This document shows, one piece after another, positions 25,131-34,145 of a stretch of DNA of 64,000 nt. Origin of the DNA: Pseudoprevotella muciniphila. Lineage in GTDB: Bacteria; Bacteroidota; Bacteroidia; Bacteroidales; Bacteroidaceae. Each line of letters starts with the position of its first letter. Positions within the stretch are counted from its first letter, which is position 1. Under the pieces are notes generated by a model. That model saw only the letters and a program-made list of their open reading frames with translations. It was not told where the DNA came from and ran no database searches. The position numbers and the translations under genes are program-made. Location: NCBI RefSeq assembly GCF_003265305.2, contig NZ_CP033459.1, positions 2,790,001 through 2,854,000 on the forward strand, written 5' to 3'.

Positions 25131-27311
25131 ATGATTTACTTAATTGACGATAAAGAATCAAGGCAGAGAGACTATGGATGGGATGAAAAAATGTTTCAAG
25201 AATATTCTGAGTTTTTAATTCATATACGGGATGTTCACGAATTAAAGGAAAGGTATAAAAATATATTTAATAATGATAATGTCCTACTCATACACGAATC
25301 TTTCCCATTAGATAATTGGGAAAGGGATTTTCATACCCTGCTTAATGAAAACAAACTGCCTATAGCTTTTTTTAGTGGAAGTAAAAACGCAAGATTTGTT
25401 GAAGATAATATTTGTATGTTGCCGCCCAATGTGTTATATGCGAATCTTGCTACCTTTGTGAAGACGAACTGCAAGACTTTTCAATCCTTTAGAACTCTTG
25501 CATTTGGAGAAAATGACATTATAGAAGAAGAAATTCGCCAACGGGTAAAAAGTTGCAAAATACAAAATACAAAAGATGATTTTGGCAGTGACTTTTCTTC
25601 TAATAAGAAAATGTTTTTTGCAATAGCACAAGATAATATAGATGAAGTCCCATTCCTTAATGATAGCCAATTAACCAAGAATTGGGATTTCTTTAGTGAA
25701 GAAAAACTACAAAAGCAAATATCTGACATCGAGTTGGATAGCTTTGTAAGGCACTTTTTATCAAATGTATTTTATGATGTTATCTACATCCCTCTTTACT
25801 TTGGAAATGTATGGTCTGATTATCTAGGATTACGGTTGGCCTTACATATTAGGTTAACAAAAACAATAAATCAAAGAACACCAATTTTTATTTATGGCGT
25901 ATCTAGTATTGATGAACTTATAAATAATGAGTGCTTCGATGTGTTAAAACTTTCTGGAGTTCGTCTAATTCAGTCAGATAATAAATCTTTAGTTGGTAGT
26001 CTTTCTGATTCCTTAACAACACTTTCAATAGGCCGTGAAATAAATAAGATTTACCTGCCGATTCCAACCAATATCGGTGATAATCATAGTGTCGTTAATA
26101 AATGGAGTATATATCGTTGGTCAAAGACCTTGGGAGATTGGGATAAAGATATAAAGAAAAACAATGAGGATATATACACATCATTATATTTCAAGTATTT
26201 GACTATATTATATCCTGAATCAGAAATATCTTATATGAAAGACGATTACTTGCGATTAAAAAAGACTGAGCAAATGGATATAAATGTAGTGCTCGTTGAT
26301 GATGAAGCAGATAAGGGGTGGTATGAATTAATTTGTCATATTCTTTCTGATGTTAATGGGATTGTGCCTGATTATATTGGAGACGAATTAAATGGGCTAT
26401 CTCAAGAACAAATTATTTCTCTTGTTATGGACAAGATTAAAAATGACAACGACATTAATATTGTTATTTTAGATCTTCGTTTGAATCCGATAGATTTTGA
26501 CGAGTCTGTCAAAAATATGACAGGATATAAGCTTCTAAAAGAAATAAAAAATCATAATAGAGGCATACAGGTCTTAATGTTCTCTGCGACAAATAAAATT
26601 TGGAATTTACAAGAGCTACAGAAAGCAGAGGCTGATGGATTTATCATAAAGGAGGCACCAGAAAATTCTATCGACAGTTCTTTCACAAAAGATGTAATAT
26701 CTCAATTTGTAGATAATCTATCGAGATGTTCTTGTAATATTTATAGGAAAGCGCTTTGGGAAAAGTTTCAGAATGAGAAGAAACAACTCGAAATGTTGAG
26801 GCGAAGAAAGAAGATTAATATGGAATATGAAAGGGCTGTAAGAACCTTGTTAACAATGACAGAGGATGCTCTATTCTCTCAGAATCTAAAATATCCATTT
26901 GCTACAGCCTTTATGAATCTTTTTCGCATAATTGAAGCCACTGCAAATGAATGGATAGAAACGGAGCCTGTAGTAGAAAAAGATGAAAAAGGTTACTTTG
27001 TACGCTCGTTTTTTAAAACGAGAAAGAGTGATTCTATATTGCTGAAATTCAATAGTAAGCAATTTGAAGAACCTTATCGAAACAATATATTGGAATTTGA
27101 TAAAGAAAATCCTAAGCTTCCGTATTTTCAAAAAATTTGTAATACGCTCTATATTGTTGGATGTTATAATTCTGACGCGTTTGAAATTGTAGTGAAACGT
27201 AATAGTTTTACTCATCCTAATTTAATTGAAAATAGTGAGATAGAGCAGTTTACTCAAAAAGATGTTTTGTCTATAGCAAAACTCGTTGATCAGTTAATCA
27301 TGAATCAGTAA
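25131..27311 (+). CDS. retron effector candidate: receiver domain plus HEPN-like C-terminus
   Basis: 726 aa. The N-terminus (MIYLIDDKESRQRDYGW, with VLLIHESFPLD after it) looks like a degenerate receiver-like Rossmann unit (about 1-110). Residues of about 384-515 are a classic CheY-like receiver: acidic pair D390/D391, phospho-acceptor D448 in VILDLRL, T487 in FSATN, and K507 in FIIKE. The C-terminal 180 residues are helical and end with RNSFTH (690-695), an R-N-x-x-x-H motif typical of HEPN ribonucleases, in the usual place before a final helix (KDVLSIAKLVDQLI). A phospho-regulated or fold-gated RNase toxin is inferred. Very AT-rich, suggesting transfer. Convergent with umuC, 7 bp apart. Confidence 0.85.
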   Translation: MIYLIDDKESRQRDYGWDEKMFQEYSEFLIHIRDVHELKERYKNIFNNDNVLLIHESFPLDNWERDFHTLLNENKLPIAFFSGSKNARFVEDNICMLPPNVLYANLATFVKTNCKTFQSFRTLAFGENDIIEEEIRQRVKSCKIQNTKDDFGSDFSSNKKMFFAIAQDNIDEVPFLNDSQLTKNWDFFSEEKLQKQISDIELDSFVRHFLSNVFYDVIYIPLYFGNVWSDYLGLRLALHIRLTKTINQRTPIFIYGVSSIDELINNECFDVLKLSGVRLIQSDNKSLVGSLSDSLTTLSIGREINKIYLPIPTNIGDNHSVVNKWSIYRWSKTLGDWDKDIKKNNEDIYTSLYFKYLTILYPESEISYMKDDYLRLKKTEQMDINVVLVDDEADKGWYELICHILSDVNGIVPDYIGDELNGLSQEQIISLVMDKIKNDNDINIVILDLRLNPIDFDESVKNMTGYKLLKEIKNHNRGIQVLMFSATNKIWNLQELQKAEADGFIIKEAPENSIDSSFTKDVISQFVDNLSRCSCNIYRKALWEKFQNEKKQLEMLRRRKKINMEYERAVRTLLTMTEDALFSQNLKYPFATAFMNLFRIIEATANEWIETEPVVEKDEKGYFVRSFFKTRKSDSILLKFNSKQFEEPYRNNILEFDKENPKLPYFQKICNTLYIVGCYNSDAFEIVVKRNSFTHPNLIENSEIEQFTQKDVLSIAKLVDQLIMNQ

Positions 27312-27318
27312 CCCCCTC

Positions 27319-28587
27319 CTACCCAAAAACCACCCCATCTGCCGCCCCAACAAGAATAACGTCCTCAAGCGATGTAGTAAATCGTGGTGAGAGGAAGTCG
27401 CGGCTGAGGTGGTGCAGCATTTCGCTTTGGGCTGCCACCTGTAGCATTTCGTGCCCCTCTTTTCCTTTGACGTAATCCACCGCTTCAAGCAGCCGCTCTT
27501 GTTTCTCACGATCCACATTGTCGAACAGATGCGCCTGAATCGCGCCGTGCTCTATGTCGCCAAGTATCACGCCTGCGCGTTTATACAAATAGCCCTCGCG
27601 ATAGATGGCGTCGAAGGCTTTTGCGGCTGCGCTGACAAGTTCGCGGACATCGCTCGTCGCCACGTCAAGCACTACGCGCGCAGCATTGCTGTACTGCGCC
27701 TGATCCTCGCGAAAGCGGTTCGTTTGTATATATGATGTAATGCTCCGTGCCGCACTGCCGTCCTTACGCAGACGCTCGGCGCAGAGTGATGCAAAATCTG
27801 CAATGCGCTGGCGAAGAATATCTCGGTCGGAAAAACTCTCGTTGAATGTGCGGGAAGTGCTGATTTGCTTCTTTGCCGCAGGCGTCTGAAGCGAAATCTG
27901 GGGAATGCCCTGCAGTTCGCGCCACATCTGTACCCCGGGCAGATTGAGCACACTCCTCACGCGATTCTCGCGCCAAAGGGTAAGGTCGAATGCCGTTTTC
28001 ACACCCATCGCAAGCAATTTCTTCGCATTCCGCCGCCCGACGCCCCATACATCGTCTATCGGTGTGAGCCGCAATGCCTTCTCGCGCTGTTCTGCACGCT
28101 CAATCATGCAAACACCCTGATAACCCGGATAGCGCTTCGCAAAATGGCTCGCAATCTTTGCCAGCGTCTTTGTCGGCGCTATGCCAATACTGATGGGAAT
28201 GCCCGTGCATTTGCCCACTGTCTGCCGCAGTTTCGTGCAGTATGGCACAACGTCACTGATGCCCTCTACGTCCATAAAACATTCATCGATGCTGTATTTC
28301 TCGATGCGGGGAAAATGCCTGCGGATAATGGCTGTCACGCGGTCGGACATATCGCCATAAAGCGGAAAATTTGAAGACCGCACCTGCAGACCGGCAGTCT
28401 TGACAAGATGCTTCACCTGATAGAAAGGCACACCCATCTTGATGCCGAGCCGCTTAGCCTCGTTCGAACGTGCAATAACGCAACCGTCGTTGTTAGAAAG
28501 CACAACGACGGGAACATTGCGGAGTACGGGCTGAAACACGCGCTCGCAACTCACAAAGAAATTATTACAATCGGCGATGGCTATCAT
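27319..28587 (-). CDS. umuC: Y-family DNA polymerase, UmuC type
   Basis: 422 aa from [15 protein letters not shown]; an in-frame ATG six codons upstream is less likely. UmuC is the catalytic subunit of error-prone DNA polymerase V, used in SOS translesion synthesis. Seen: [15 protein letters not shown] (metal-binding Asp), [18 protein letters not shown] (UmuC-type), [13 protein letters not shown] (SIDE motif with catalytic Asp-Glu), and the helix-hairpin-helix [14 protein letters not shown]. The UmuC-type C-terminal tail ([13 protein letters not shown]) is present. No umuD is seen beside it, though the pair is usually adjacent. Base composition returns to the normal level (31 G/C of 60 in 27961-28020). 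Confidence 0.92.
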   Translation of the reverse strand: MIAIADCNNFFVSCERVFQPVLRNVPVVVLSNNDGCVIARSNEAKRLGIKMGVPFYQVKHLVKTAGLQVRSSNFPLYGDMSDRVTAIIRRHFPRIEKYSIDECFMDVEGISDVVPYCTKLRQTVGKCTGIPISIGIAPTKTLAKIASHFAKRYPGYQGVCMIERAEQREKALRLTPIDDVWGVGRRNAKKLLAMGVKTAFDLTLWRENRVRSVLNLPGVQMWRELQGIPQISLQTPAAKKQISTSRTFNESFSDRDILRQRIADFASLCAERLRKDGSAARSITSYIQTNRFREDQAQYSNAARVVLDVATSDVRELVSAAAKAFDAIYREGYLYKRAGVILGDIEHGAIQAHLFDNVDREKQERLLEAVDYVKGKEGHEMLQVAAQSEMLHHLSRDFLSPRFTTSLEDVILVGAADGVVFG

Positions 28588-28636
28588 TCCAAGAGTGAAA
28601 TACATTAAAACTATACACTCCTTTACTCAACTTTCT

Positions 28637-28786
28637 GAAGTTATTGAAGTTGTCGAAGTTATCACTTTGCTCGAAATTAACGACATTACCTTTATCTGAT
28701 GCCTTTCTGTGTTTTATTTTTTATTGGTCTAAAGTATCGTCGTTAACTTCTTTAACTTCTTTAACTTCGCTAACTTCGTTAACTTC
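28637..28786. repeat. inverted period-9 arrays GAAGTTnnn / nnnAACTTC
   Basis: Three GAAGTT units at 9-nt spacing (28637-28660) face five AACTTC units at 9-nt spacing (28745-28786), with about 85 bp between. The two sets are reverse complements and could pair. The array lies between the divergent ends of umuC (start) and cdd (stop). No gene is seen in it. Confidence 0.65.
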
Positions 28787-28817
28787 AAGCAAGTGCAACG
28801 TGCGAAGATTGCCCCCT

Positions 28818-29309
28818 TTATTTATCTATGTCCATCGACTCGCTGCTGAAATGGAAAGGGAGTAGGGAAGCAATACCTTCAAGCAAATATGTGCCCTCTG
28901 TGCCATAGAGCAGAATGCGAAGAGGCTGATGCTGCCTGTTCTCCGTCTCTGCCAACACTTGCCGGCAGGCACCGCAGGGAGATATAGGCTGACGGGTAAA
29001 TTCTCCGCTTTCGTTGCGCGCGGCAACAGCAATGCTGACAACCGCCTCGTCGGGATAACGTGCACCGGCATAAAACACCGTGCAACGCTCAGCACATGTA
29101 CCGCTCGGAGATGCTGCATTCTCCTGATTGGAACCGCTGACAATCTCACCGTTAGCCATCTGCACGGCAGCACCGACGCTAAAGTGTGAATAGGGGGCAT
29201 AACTCGTAAAAGTAGCCTCCTTGGCACGCTCCACCAGCAGCCGGTCTGCTTCGCTCAGTTCATCCGCCGTGAGCACAACGTATGGAATGTGAAAAGCCTG
29301 TTCTTTCAT
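28818..29309 (-). CDS. cdd: cytidine deaminase
   Basis: 163 aa, homotetrameric type. It deaminates cytidine and deoxycytidine for pyrimidine salvage. Zinc-site motifs are GTCAERCTVFYAG (Cys-Ala-Glu with catalytic Glu) and ISPCGACRQVLAE. The substrate segment YAPYSHFSVGAAV is also present. Start MKEQAFHIP. A possible -7 box (TAAGTTTG on the minus strand, 29339-29332) lies 23 bp upstream of the start. Confidence 0.95.
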   Translation of the reverse strand: MKEQAFHIPYVVLTADELSEADRLLVERAKEATFTSYAPYSHFSVGAAVQMANGEIVSGSNQENAASPSGTCAERCTVFYAGARYPDEAVVSIAVAARNESGEFTRQPISPCGACRQVLAETENRQHQPLRILLYGTEGTYLLEGIASLLPFHFSSESMDIDK

Positions 29310-29378
29310 AATCGTAAGGAATTGGTTGTTGCAAACTTACAACGTTTTTTTTACAAAGCACTTATTTATGCCATAAAA

Positions 29379-29410
29379 TTTGGATTATTACCTCCGAAAC
29401 AATAACTTTG
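29379..29410 (+). promoter_or_regulatory. Bacteroides-type promoter of lipoprotein gene
   Basis: TTTG (29379-29382), a 20-bp spacer and TAACTTTG (29403-29410) match both elements of the Bacteroidota housekeeping promoter. The start codon is 50 bp downstream. Confidence 0.75.
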
Positions 29411-29460
29411 CCAAATAAAGATTATCGAATTAACCATTAACCCCAAAAAAATTAAAAGAC

Positions 29461-29979
29461 ATGAAGAAATTTTTTGCATTATTCGCATTTGCTGCTCTTG
29501 CAGTAACAATGGCGTCCTGTGGCGGCACAAAGACAGAAGGCGATAAGTCTGGCGAAGCACCTGCTGAAGCCCCAAAGATTGAAGGCACAACCATCGAGAA
29601 AACTCATTTCAGCGTTACAAAGCCTAAAACTTGGGAAGTAACTACAGATGAAGAAGGAAAGGTGGAAATGAAGAATCAGGACGAAAAAGTCAAATTCTTT
29701 GTAAAAGTCGAAGAAAGTACTGAAGGTTATGAAAAAGCATTGGAATACAACCTTAACCCAGAAGGCGGCAATTACAAGAAGACTGAAGAAATTGAAGTTC
29801 AGGGAGGCAAGTTGACTGTTCTGAAGAAAGAAAACGACAATTCTTACTTCATCATTGCTCCGCAAGGTGCTGATGCAAGTAAGAGTGTGAAGATTGTCGT
29901 GAGCACTAACAGGACAGACACCGACCCCATCACAAACGAAGAGGTGAAAGGTATCTTGAACAGCATCGCTCTCAAGTAA
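29461..29979 (+). CDS. small lipoprotein, unknown
   Basis: 172 aa. MKKFFALFAFAALAVTMASC places a lipobox Cys at 20, followed by GGTKTEGDKSGE, a flexible acidic linker. The mature part (about 45-172) is a beta-rich, Lys/Glu-rich domain with KIEGTTIEKTHFSVTKPKTW and ends GILNSIALK. The pattern resembles small periplasmic or surface domains of unknown function found in Bacteroidales. It stands alone with a consensus promoter and a strong terminator, so it is probably well expressed. Confidence 0.85.
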   Translation: MKKFFALFAFAALAVTMASCGGTKTEGDKSGEAPAEAPKIEGTTIEKTHFSVTKPKTWEVTTDEEGKVEMKNQDEKVKFFVKVEESTEGYEKALEYNLNPEGGNYKKTEEIEVQGGKLTVLKKENDNSYFIIAPQGADASKSVKIVVSTNRTDTDPITNEEVKGILNSIALK

Positions 29980-30004
29980 GCATCGTTTCTTTGCACAATG
30001 CATA

Positions 30005-30036
30005 CATCCCGCGGCAAACACCGTGGGATGTTTTTT
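30005..30036 (+). terminator. terminator of lipoprotein gene
   Basis: CATCCCGCGG and CCGTGGGATG form a 10-bp stem (one G-U pair) with a short loop, followed by TTTTTT. It lies 26 bp after the stop codon. Confidence 0.85.
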
Positions 30037-30047
30037 CGTACGACCAG

Positions 30048-30078
30048 TCCGATAATTCCGATTACTCCGACAACTCCA
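30048..30078. repeat. period-9 tandem repeat TCCGATTAC
   Basis: Units TCCGATAAT, TCCGATTAC and TCCGACAAC, then TCC, lie between two convergent terminators. The unit matches the array at 9487-9520. Confidence 0.55.
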
Positions 30079-30080
30079 AT

Positions 30081-30120
30081 AAAACAAATCAAGGCCACTC
30101 AAAGAAAGAGCAGCCTTGAT
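30081..30120 (-). terminator. terminator of the GH31 gene
   Basis: On the minus strand ATCAAGGC and GCCTTGAT form a perfect 8-bp stem, followed by TTGTTTTATT. It lies 23 bp after the GH31 stop. Confidence 0.75.
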
Positions 30121-30142
30121 GCGTTCTGATATTTCCCCTGCC

Positions 30143-33100
30143 TCAGAAAGCCTTCGTGCCGAGGTTACGGTCAACGAGCATGCCGTCGATGGGTTGAAGC
30201 GTGAATGTGCCGTTCTTCTTGGCGCGGAACTTCAGTACGAACAGCGTGTCGCTGTTTTCGTCGAGCAGGAATTCATTGCCGCGGTTCACGAATGTGGGGT
30301 AGAGTTGCTTTGTGCCGTTGGTGTGCAGGCGGTCGTAGGTAAGGTTGGCCATGTTCTTCATGCCGACGGGTTCTATGCCCACATATTCCAGTTCAGTAGC
30401 ATCGTATGGCAGGCCGAAGCTGAGGCCGTTCACATAGTGCAAATCCTTTCCGCTTACCGTAACGCAGATGTCATCACCTGCCTTGAAGGTCTCCTTGTCG
30501 GGCGTAAGAACGAGAGTGCCGCTGCAGTGGTCGTTCGATTCTCTTACACCACCGTCCAGTTGTGTCGTAACCACACTGATGTCGTAGGCATCGATAAGAC
30601 CGTTCTGGTTGATGTCGCCGATGCTCACATAGTCGAAGTCGCCATCGCCACGACGAAGCCCGGTGTAGTTCATGTAAGAGGTGAGGTCGTTCTCGTCGAT
30701 GCGCTTGTCGCGGTTGATGTCGCCTTGAAGCAGGCTCTCGCTTTCGGGCACCTTGAAGATGTGCATCTTCTGTCCGCTTGCAAAGTTGCCCACAGCTTTG
30801 CTCAGGTGGAGGCGGATGTAGCGAGCCGTCGCGTCGCCACCAAGATTGATGGACTTTTCTTCACCGTTCCTTTCCCAAGTGAAAGCAACAGGCGCCGACC
30901 AGGTCTGCTTGTCTGTACTAAGAGAGTAAGTGCCCTCAAGTATGGTGCCGTTGCCCGCATCGGGACGAGGAACGTAAACGAGTTTCTCAAGTTGGTTCAC
31001 ACTGTGCAGGTCAATCGTAACATCGCCCGGAATGGCTTCACCCTTGCCCCATTTCGAGTGCCAGCCCGCCTTCTCGTCGCGCTTGAACAGGTTGTTCACA
31101 CCCTGACCGCCTTGATCCTGGAAGGACGTGTGTGCCGTAACGCCATTTACAGCCCATTTCAGTGGGTCGGAAGTGGTAGTTATAGTAGCCTTTGTCCATG
31201 GCGAAACACCCGCCTTGCCCACAGCGCGCACTTCAAAGTCGTATGCCGTTTCAGGACTCAGTTCGTTGAAGTTGAGGCGCGTGTTGCGAATGGTGGAATA
31301 AGTCTGTCCTGCATGGCGAATCTCATAATAGTCGGCGCCATTCACGGCATCCCACGTAGGAGTAACGTCATAGGCTTTCACATCCTCTTCCGTGAACTTC
31401 ACGTTTGGGGCGGCAAGTGTCTCTGCTGCATTGTTCGTGTCGTAAACGGAGAGGGCGAGTGGCGCAAACCCACGTATCGTAACAACTGTGGCGGCACGCA
31501 CGTCAGCCTTGCCGAGGTTGATGAGAATTTGAGGATTGGCAGGCGCATCAGGGGCTGTAAAACCACTGTTGGGCGTGGTAAAGAACTGCCATTGTCTGCC
31601 TGTGGCATAACACCATGAATTAGCCTTTTTTGCGAGAATGTCAGCATCGGCTACTTTCTTGAGTTTCACTTTCTTGCCGCCAATCGTTGCAACCACTTCT
31701 TTTGGCATTGCAGAAGTGTTAACAACAAACTGTGTCTGTTTTGAAGCAACGAAACTCTTGAAATTACCAGTAGTGGGACCGACGTTAATTGTCAAAACAT
31801 CGTTTTCTACTTTCGTTTCAATCTGTGTCTCTGTGCTTTCGCCGCGGAGATAGGCTTGTGTCTTGCCGTCGTCGTCATATTCGCTGAATGTTGTTCCCTT
31901 AGCCGCATAGATGTTGTATATGCGCAGGTCGTTGCGCATTTCATTGGGCGTGTTGTGTGGAAGCGTCATGGGGATAATAGCGTCTTCTTTCACGAATACT
32001 GGAAGTTTCCAGAGCGGTGATGCATAGTCGTTGATGATGCAGTTGCCCATATACACTTCGCCATTGTAGAAGTCCACCCAGCGTCCTTCAGGCAGATAGA
32101 TGCCGTGCCGCACGTCGTTGCCGTCCTTGTCCGCAGCAGTGTTCTTATAGATGGGCGCAACGAGCAACGAAGGACCATAGAGGAATTCGTACTCAGTCTT
32201 CGTGCCGAGTGTATAGGCATTCGGATAGTCGAGGAACAGTGCGCGAATCATGGGCTTGCCGTCGATGGCTTCGTGCGCGATACTGTAGGTGTAGGGCATG
32301 AGCGCCGATTTCAGTTTAAGATATGTGCGGTTAATCGTTGTGGCAGGCTCGCCAAGCACCTGAGGATACTTCGGATTGCTGCCCCAACCGTCCATGTTCA
32401 GTTCCATTGGCGTGAATGTCTTCCATTGGAATTCACGAACGTTGACAGCCATGTTCTTACCGCCGAAAATACCGTCCATGTCGTTCGTGATGTTAGGCTG
32501 ACCGCTCAGGCCGGAACCGATGAATGTGGGAATGTGGTAGCGGATGTATTCCCAGTCGCCACCCGTCTGGTCGCCGGTCCAGATGCCGGCATAGCGCTGA
32601 GTACCTGCCCAGCCGTCAAGACTGATGATGAAAGGACGGGCATCATTGCCTTCACGAGGCATTACCTCTGCCACGTTCGCAATGCCGTTCAGACCAAAAC
32701 TGTAGCCGGCTCCTACCCATGCCACGTCTGTCTTCAGCACACGCACACCGGCAGTACCCACTTCTTTCGTAATGTCGCGTTGCAACAATGGCTCAATACC
32801 TTCTTTCGGATAGAGGTCGCTCTGTGTCCAAAGACCGATTTCCACACCTTTCGATTGAGCATACTCGCCGAACGCTTTCAGGTTCTGTATATTCCCGTCA
32901 AGGCTGCCTGTCTGACCATACCCTGTGCCATAACCATCGTTTGGCAGGAACCAGCCAAGAGGCATGTCGTTGTTCAGATAGCGGTCTATGGCAGCACGTG
33001 CAGAGAATTGATAGTTGTTCTTTTCGCCGTTGAGGCTTTCCTTGATGCCGCCATTGTCCTTCTGGCTCTCGTTGTAGCGCTTGCCGTCCTCATAAGCCAT

Positions 33101-33946
33101 AAAGCCATTCTCGTGTTCTGTCCAATAGTCGCGGTTGTAGGCATTGAGATGACCTTCATAGAAACCGAACTTAGGAAGAAGAACGGGATTGCCCGTGAGT
33201 TGGTAGAAGTCGTTGAGAAGTGCCACTGGTGTTTCATCCACCATGATGAACACATCAAGATAGCCCTCGTTGTGCGACAGTTCCACAATGCCTTCAGTCG
33301 TTGCACCGAAATCATAGCGACCAGGCTTGAACGTGTGCCACATCAGACCGTAGCCAGCCGTTGACCAGTAGAATGGGGTAGGGCTTGCCACTCCGCCGTC
33401 CACCCAGTTGTTAGTGTTCTCTATGGCGATGGACTTACCTTTATGAGAGAAACGCCCGTTCTGAATGCCACCGCCATAAAAGTATTCGTCAGAGTTCGCA
33501 CTGTACGTCAGAGTGGTTTTTTTAGCGTCAAACGCAGGAAAAGTCGTCTCGTTCAGCACAAGTTTGCCACTTCGCAAGTCGGTTACACTGAGGAGGCCGC
33601 TCGCTTTGTTGAAACTCAGGCAAACCTGTGGCGTAGAAATCTGTAAAGTGCCATTTACTTCACTGATATCGACGCTGCCCACGTCTTTACGAGGATTGTT
33701 TACGAGTATTTGAGCCTCCGGACTCGCCTGAGGATTTCTCACTGCACCACCGTTAGGATCAAGAAACAGTCGGAAAATGTTGGGACCGAAAAAGTCAACA
33801 GTGAGTTGCTTACCGGAGTCGTATGTCAACACTGTCGTGTTGGCATTCTTCTTCTCACTCTTTACAATGCCGTCTGCCGACATGCTCACGGGAAGGCACA
33901 TCAGACACACTGACAGCATCGATGATAAAACGACTCTTTTGTTCAT
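30143..33946 (-). CDS. secreted multidomain GH31 glycosidase with FN3, F5/8C and dockerin-like modules
   Basis: 1267 aa with a signal peptide ending SMSADG. Order of domains: N-terminal beta-sandwich (about 30-250), GH31 barrel (about 255-600) with probable nucleophile D407 in VLKTDVAWVGAGYSFG and acid/base D459 in WTGDQTGGDW, beta-domains (about 600-830), fibronectin type III (about 845-940), F5/8 type C carbohydrate-binding module (about 945-1080), a dockerin-like pair GDINRDKRIDENDL and GDINQNGLIDAYD (about 1085-1145), and a cohesin-like C-terminus (GLSFGLPYDATELEYVGIEP). The VAWVGAGYSFG motif and module set recall GH31 alpha-N-acetylgalactosaminidases (subfamily 18), which act on mucin-type glycans; this assignment is tentative. 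It has a consensus promoter and a terminator, so it is monocistronic. Confidence 0.88.
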   Translation of the reverse strand: MNKRVVLSSMLSVCLMCLPVSMSADGIVKSEKKNANTTVLTYDSGKQLTVDFFGPNIFRLFLDPNGGAVRNPQASPEAQILVNNPRKDVGSVDISEVNGTLQISTPQVCLSFNKASGLLSVTDLRSGKLVLNETTFPAFDAKKTTLTYSANSDEYFYGGGIQNGRFSHKGKSIAIENTNNWVDGGVASPTPFYWSTAGYGLMWHTFKPGRYDFGATTEGIVELSHNEGYLDVFIMVDETPVALLNDFYQLTGNPVLLPKFGFYEGHLNAYNRDYWTEHENGFMAYEDGKRYNESQKDNGGIKESLNGEKNNYQFSARAAIDRYLNNDMPLGWFLPNDGYGTGYGQTGSLDGNIQNLKAFGEYAQSKGVEIGLWTQSDLYPKEGIEPLLQRDITKEVGTAGVRVLKTDVAWVGAGYSFGLNGIANVAEVMPREGNDARPFIISLDGWAGTQRYAGIWTGDQTGGDWEYIRYHIPTFIGSGLSGQPNITNDMDGIFGGKNMAVNVREFQWKTFTPMELNMDGWGSNPKYPQVLGEPATTINRTYLKLKSALMPYTYSIAHEAIDGKPMIRALFLDYPNAYTLGTKTEYEFLYGPSLLVAPIYKNTAADKDGNDVRHGIYLPEGRWVDFYNGEVYMGNCIINDYASPLWKLPVFVKEDAIIPMTLPHNTPNEMRNDLRIYNIYAAKGTTFSEYDDDGKTQAYLRGESTETQIETKVENDVLTINVGPTTGNFKSFVASKQTQFVVNTSAMPKEVVATIGGKKVKLKKVADADILAKKANSWCYATGRQWQFFTTPNSGFTAPDAPANPQILINLGKADVRAATVVTIRGFAPLALSVYDTNNAAETLAAPNVKFTEEDVKAYDVTPTWDAVNGADYYEIRHAGQTYSTIRNTRLNFNELSPETAYDFEVRAVGKAGVSPWTKATITTTSDPLKWAVNGVTAHTSFQDQGGQGVNNLFKRDEKAGWHSKWGKGEAIPGDVTIDLHSVNQLEKLVYVPRPDAGNGTILEGTYSLSTDKQTWSAPVAFTWERNGEEKSINLGGDATARYIRLHLSKAVGNFASGQKMHIFKVPESESLLQGDINRDKRIDENDLTSYMNYTGLRRGDGDFDYVSIGDINQNGLIDAYDISVVTTQLDGGVRESNDHCSGTLVLTPDKETFKAGDDICVTVSGKDLHYVNGLSFGLPYDATELEYVGIEPVGMKNMANLTYDRLHTNGTKQLYPTFVNRGNEFLLDENSDTLFVLKFRAKKNGTFTLQPIDGMLVDRNLGTKAF

Positions 33947-33983
33947 GATATCATGTTTTTTTTATTTGTCGGACGGAATGATG

Positions 33984-34015
33984 CAAAGTTAATGTTTTAA
34001 TCCTTTTTACCCAAA
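33984..34015 (-). promoter_or_regulatory. Bacteroides-type promoter of GH31 gene
   Basis: On the minus strand TTTG (34015-34012), a 20-bp spacer and TAACTTTG (33991-33984) match the consensus. The start codon lies 37 bp downstream. Confidence 0.75.
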
Positions 34016-34082
34016 TAAGTCATTAGGCTTTTCTTATATATCTTTCCGTCTCCGTATGTTGTGACTCAGTCGCAACCTCAAC

Positions 34083-34118
34083 AAAAAAGCAGTCGCAATA
34101 AAAACTTATTGCAACTGC
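34083..34118 (-). terminator. terminator of the fumarase gene
   Basis: On the minus strand GCAGTTGCAAT pairs with ATTGCGACTGC (11 bp, one mismatch) around a short loop, followed by TTTTTTG. Confidence 0.8.
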
Positions 34119-34145
34119 CTGAGAAGTCTTAACCTGATTCTGCAA

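Noticed and set aside
30116-31618. 500-codon plus-strand open frame opposite the GH31 gene
   Set aside because: It is the complementary shadow of a well-supported glycosidase with clear domains on the minus strand; its own product has no recognisable feature.
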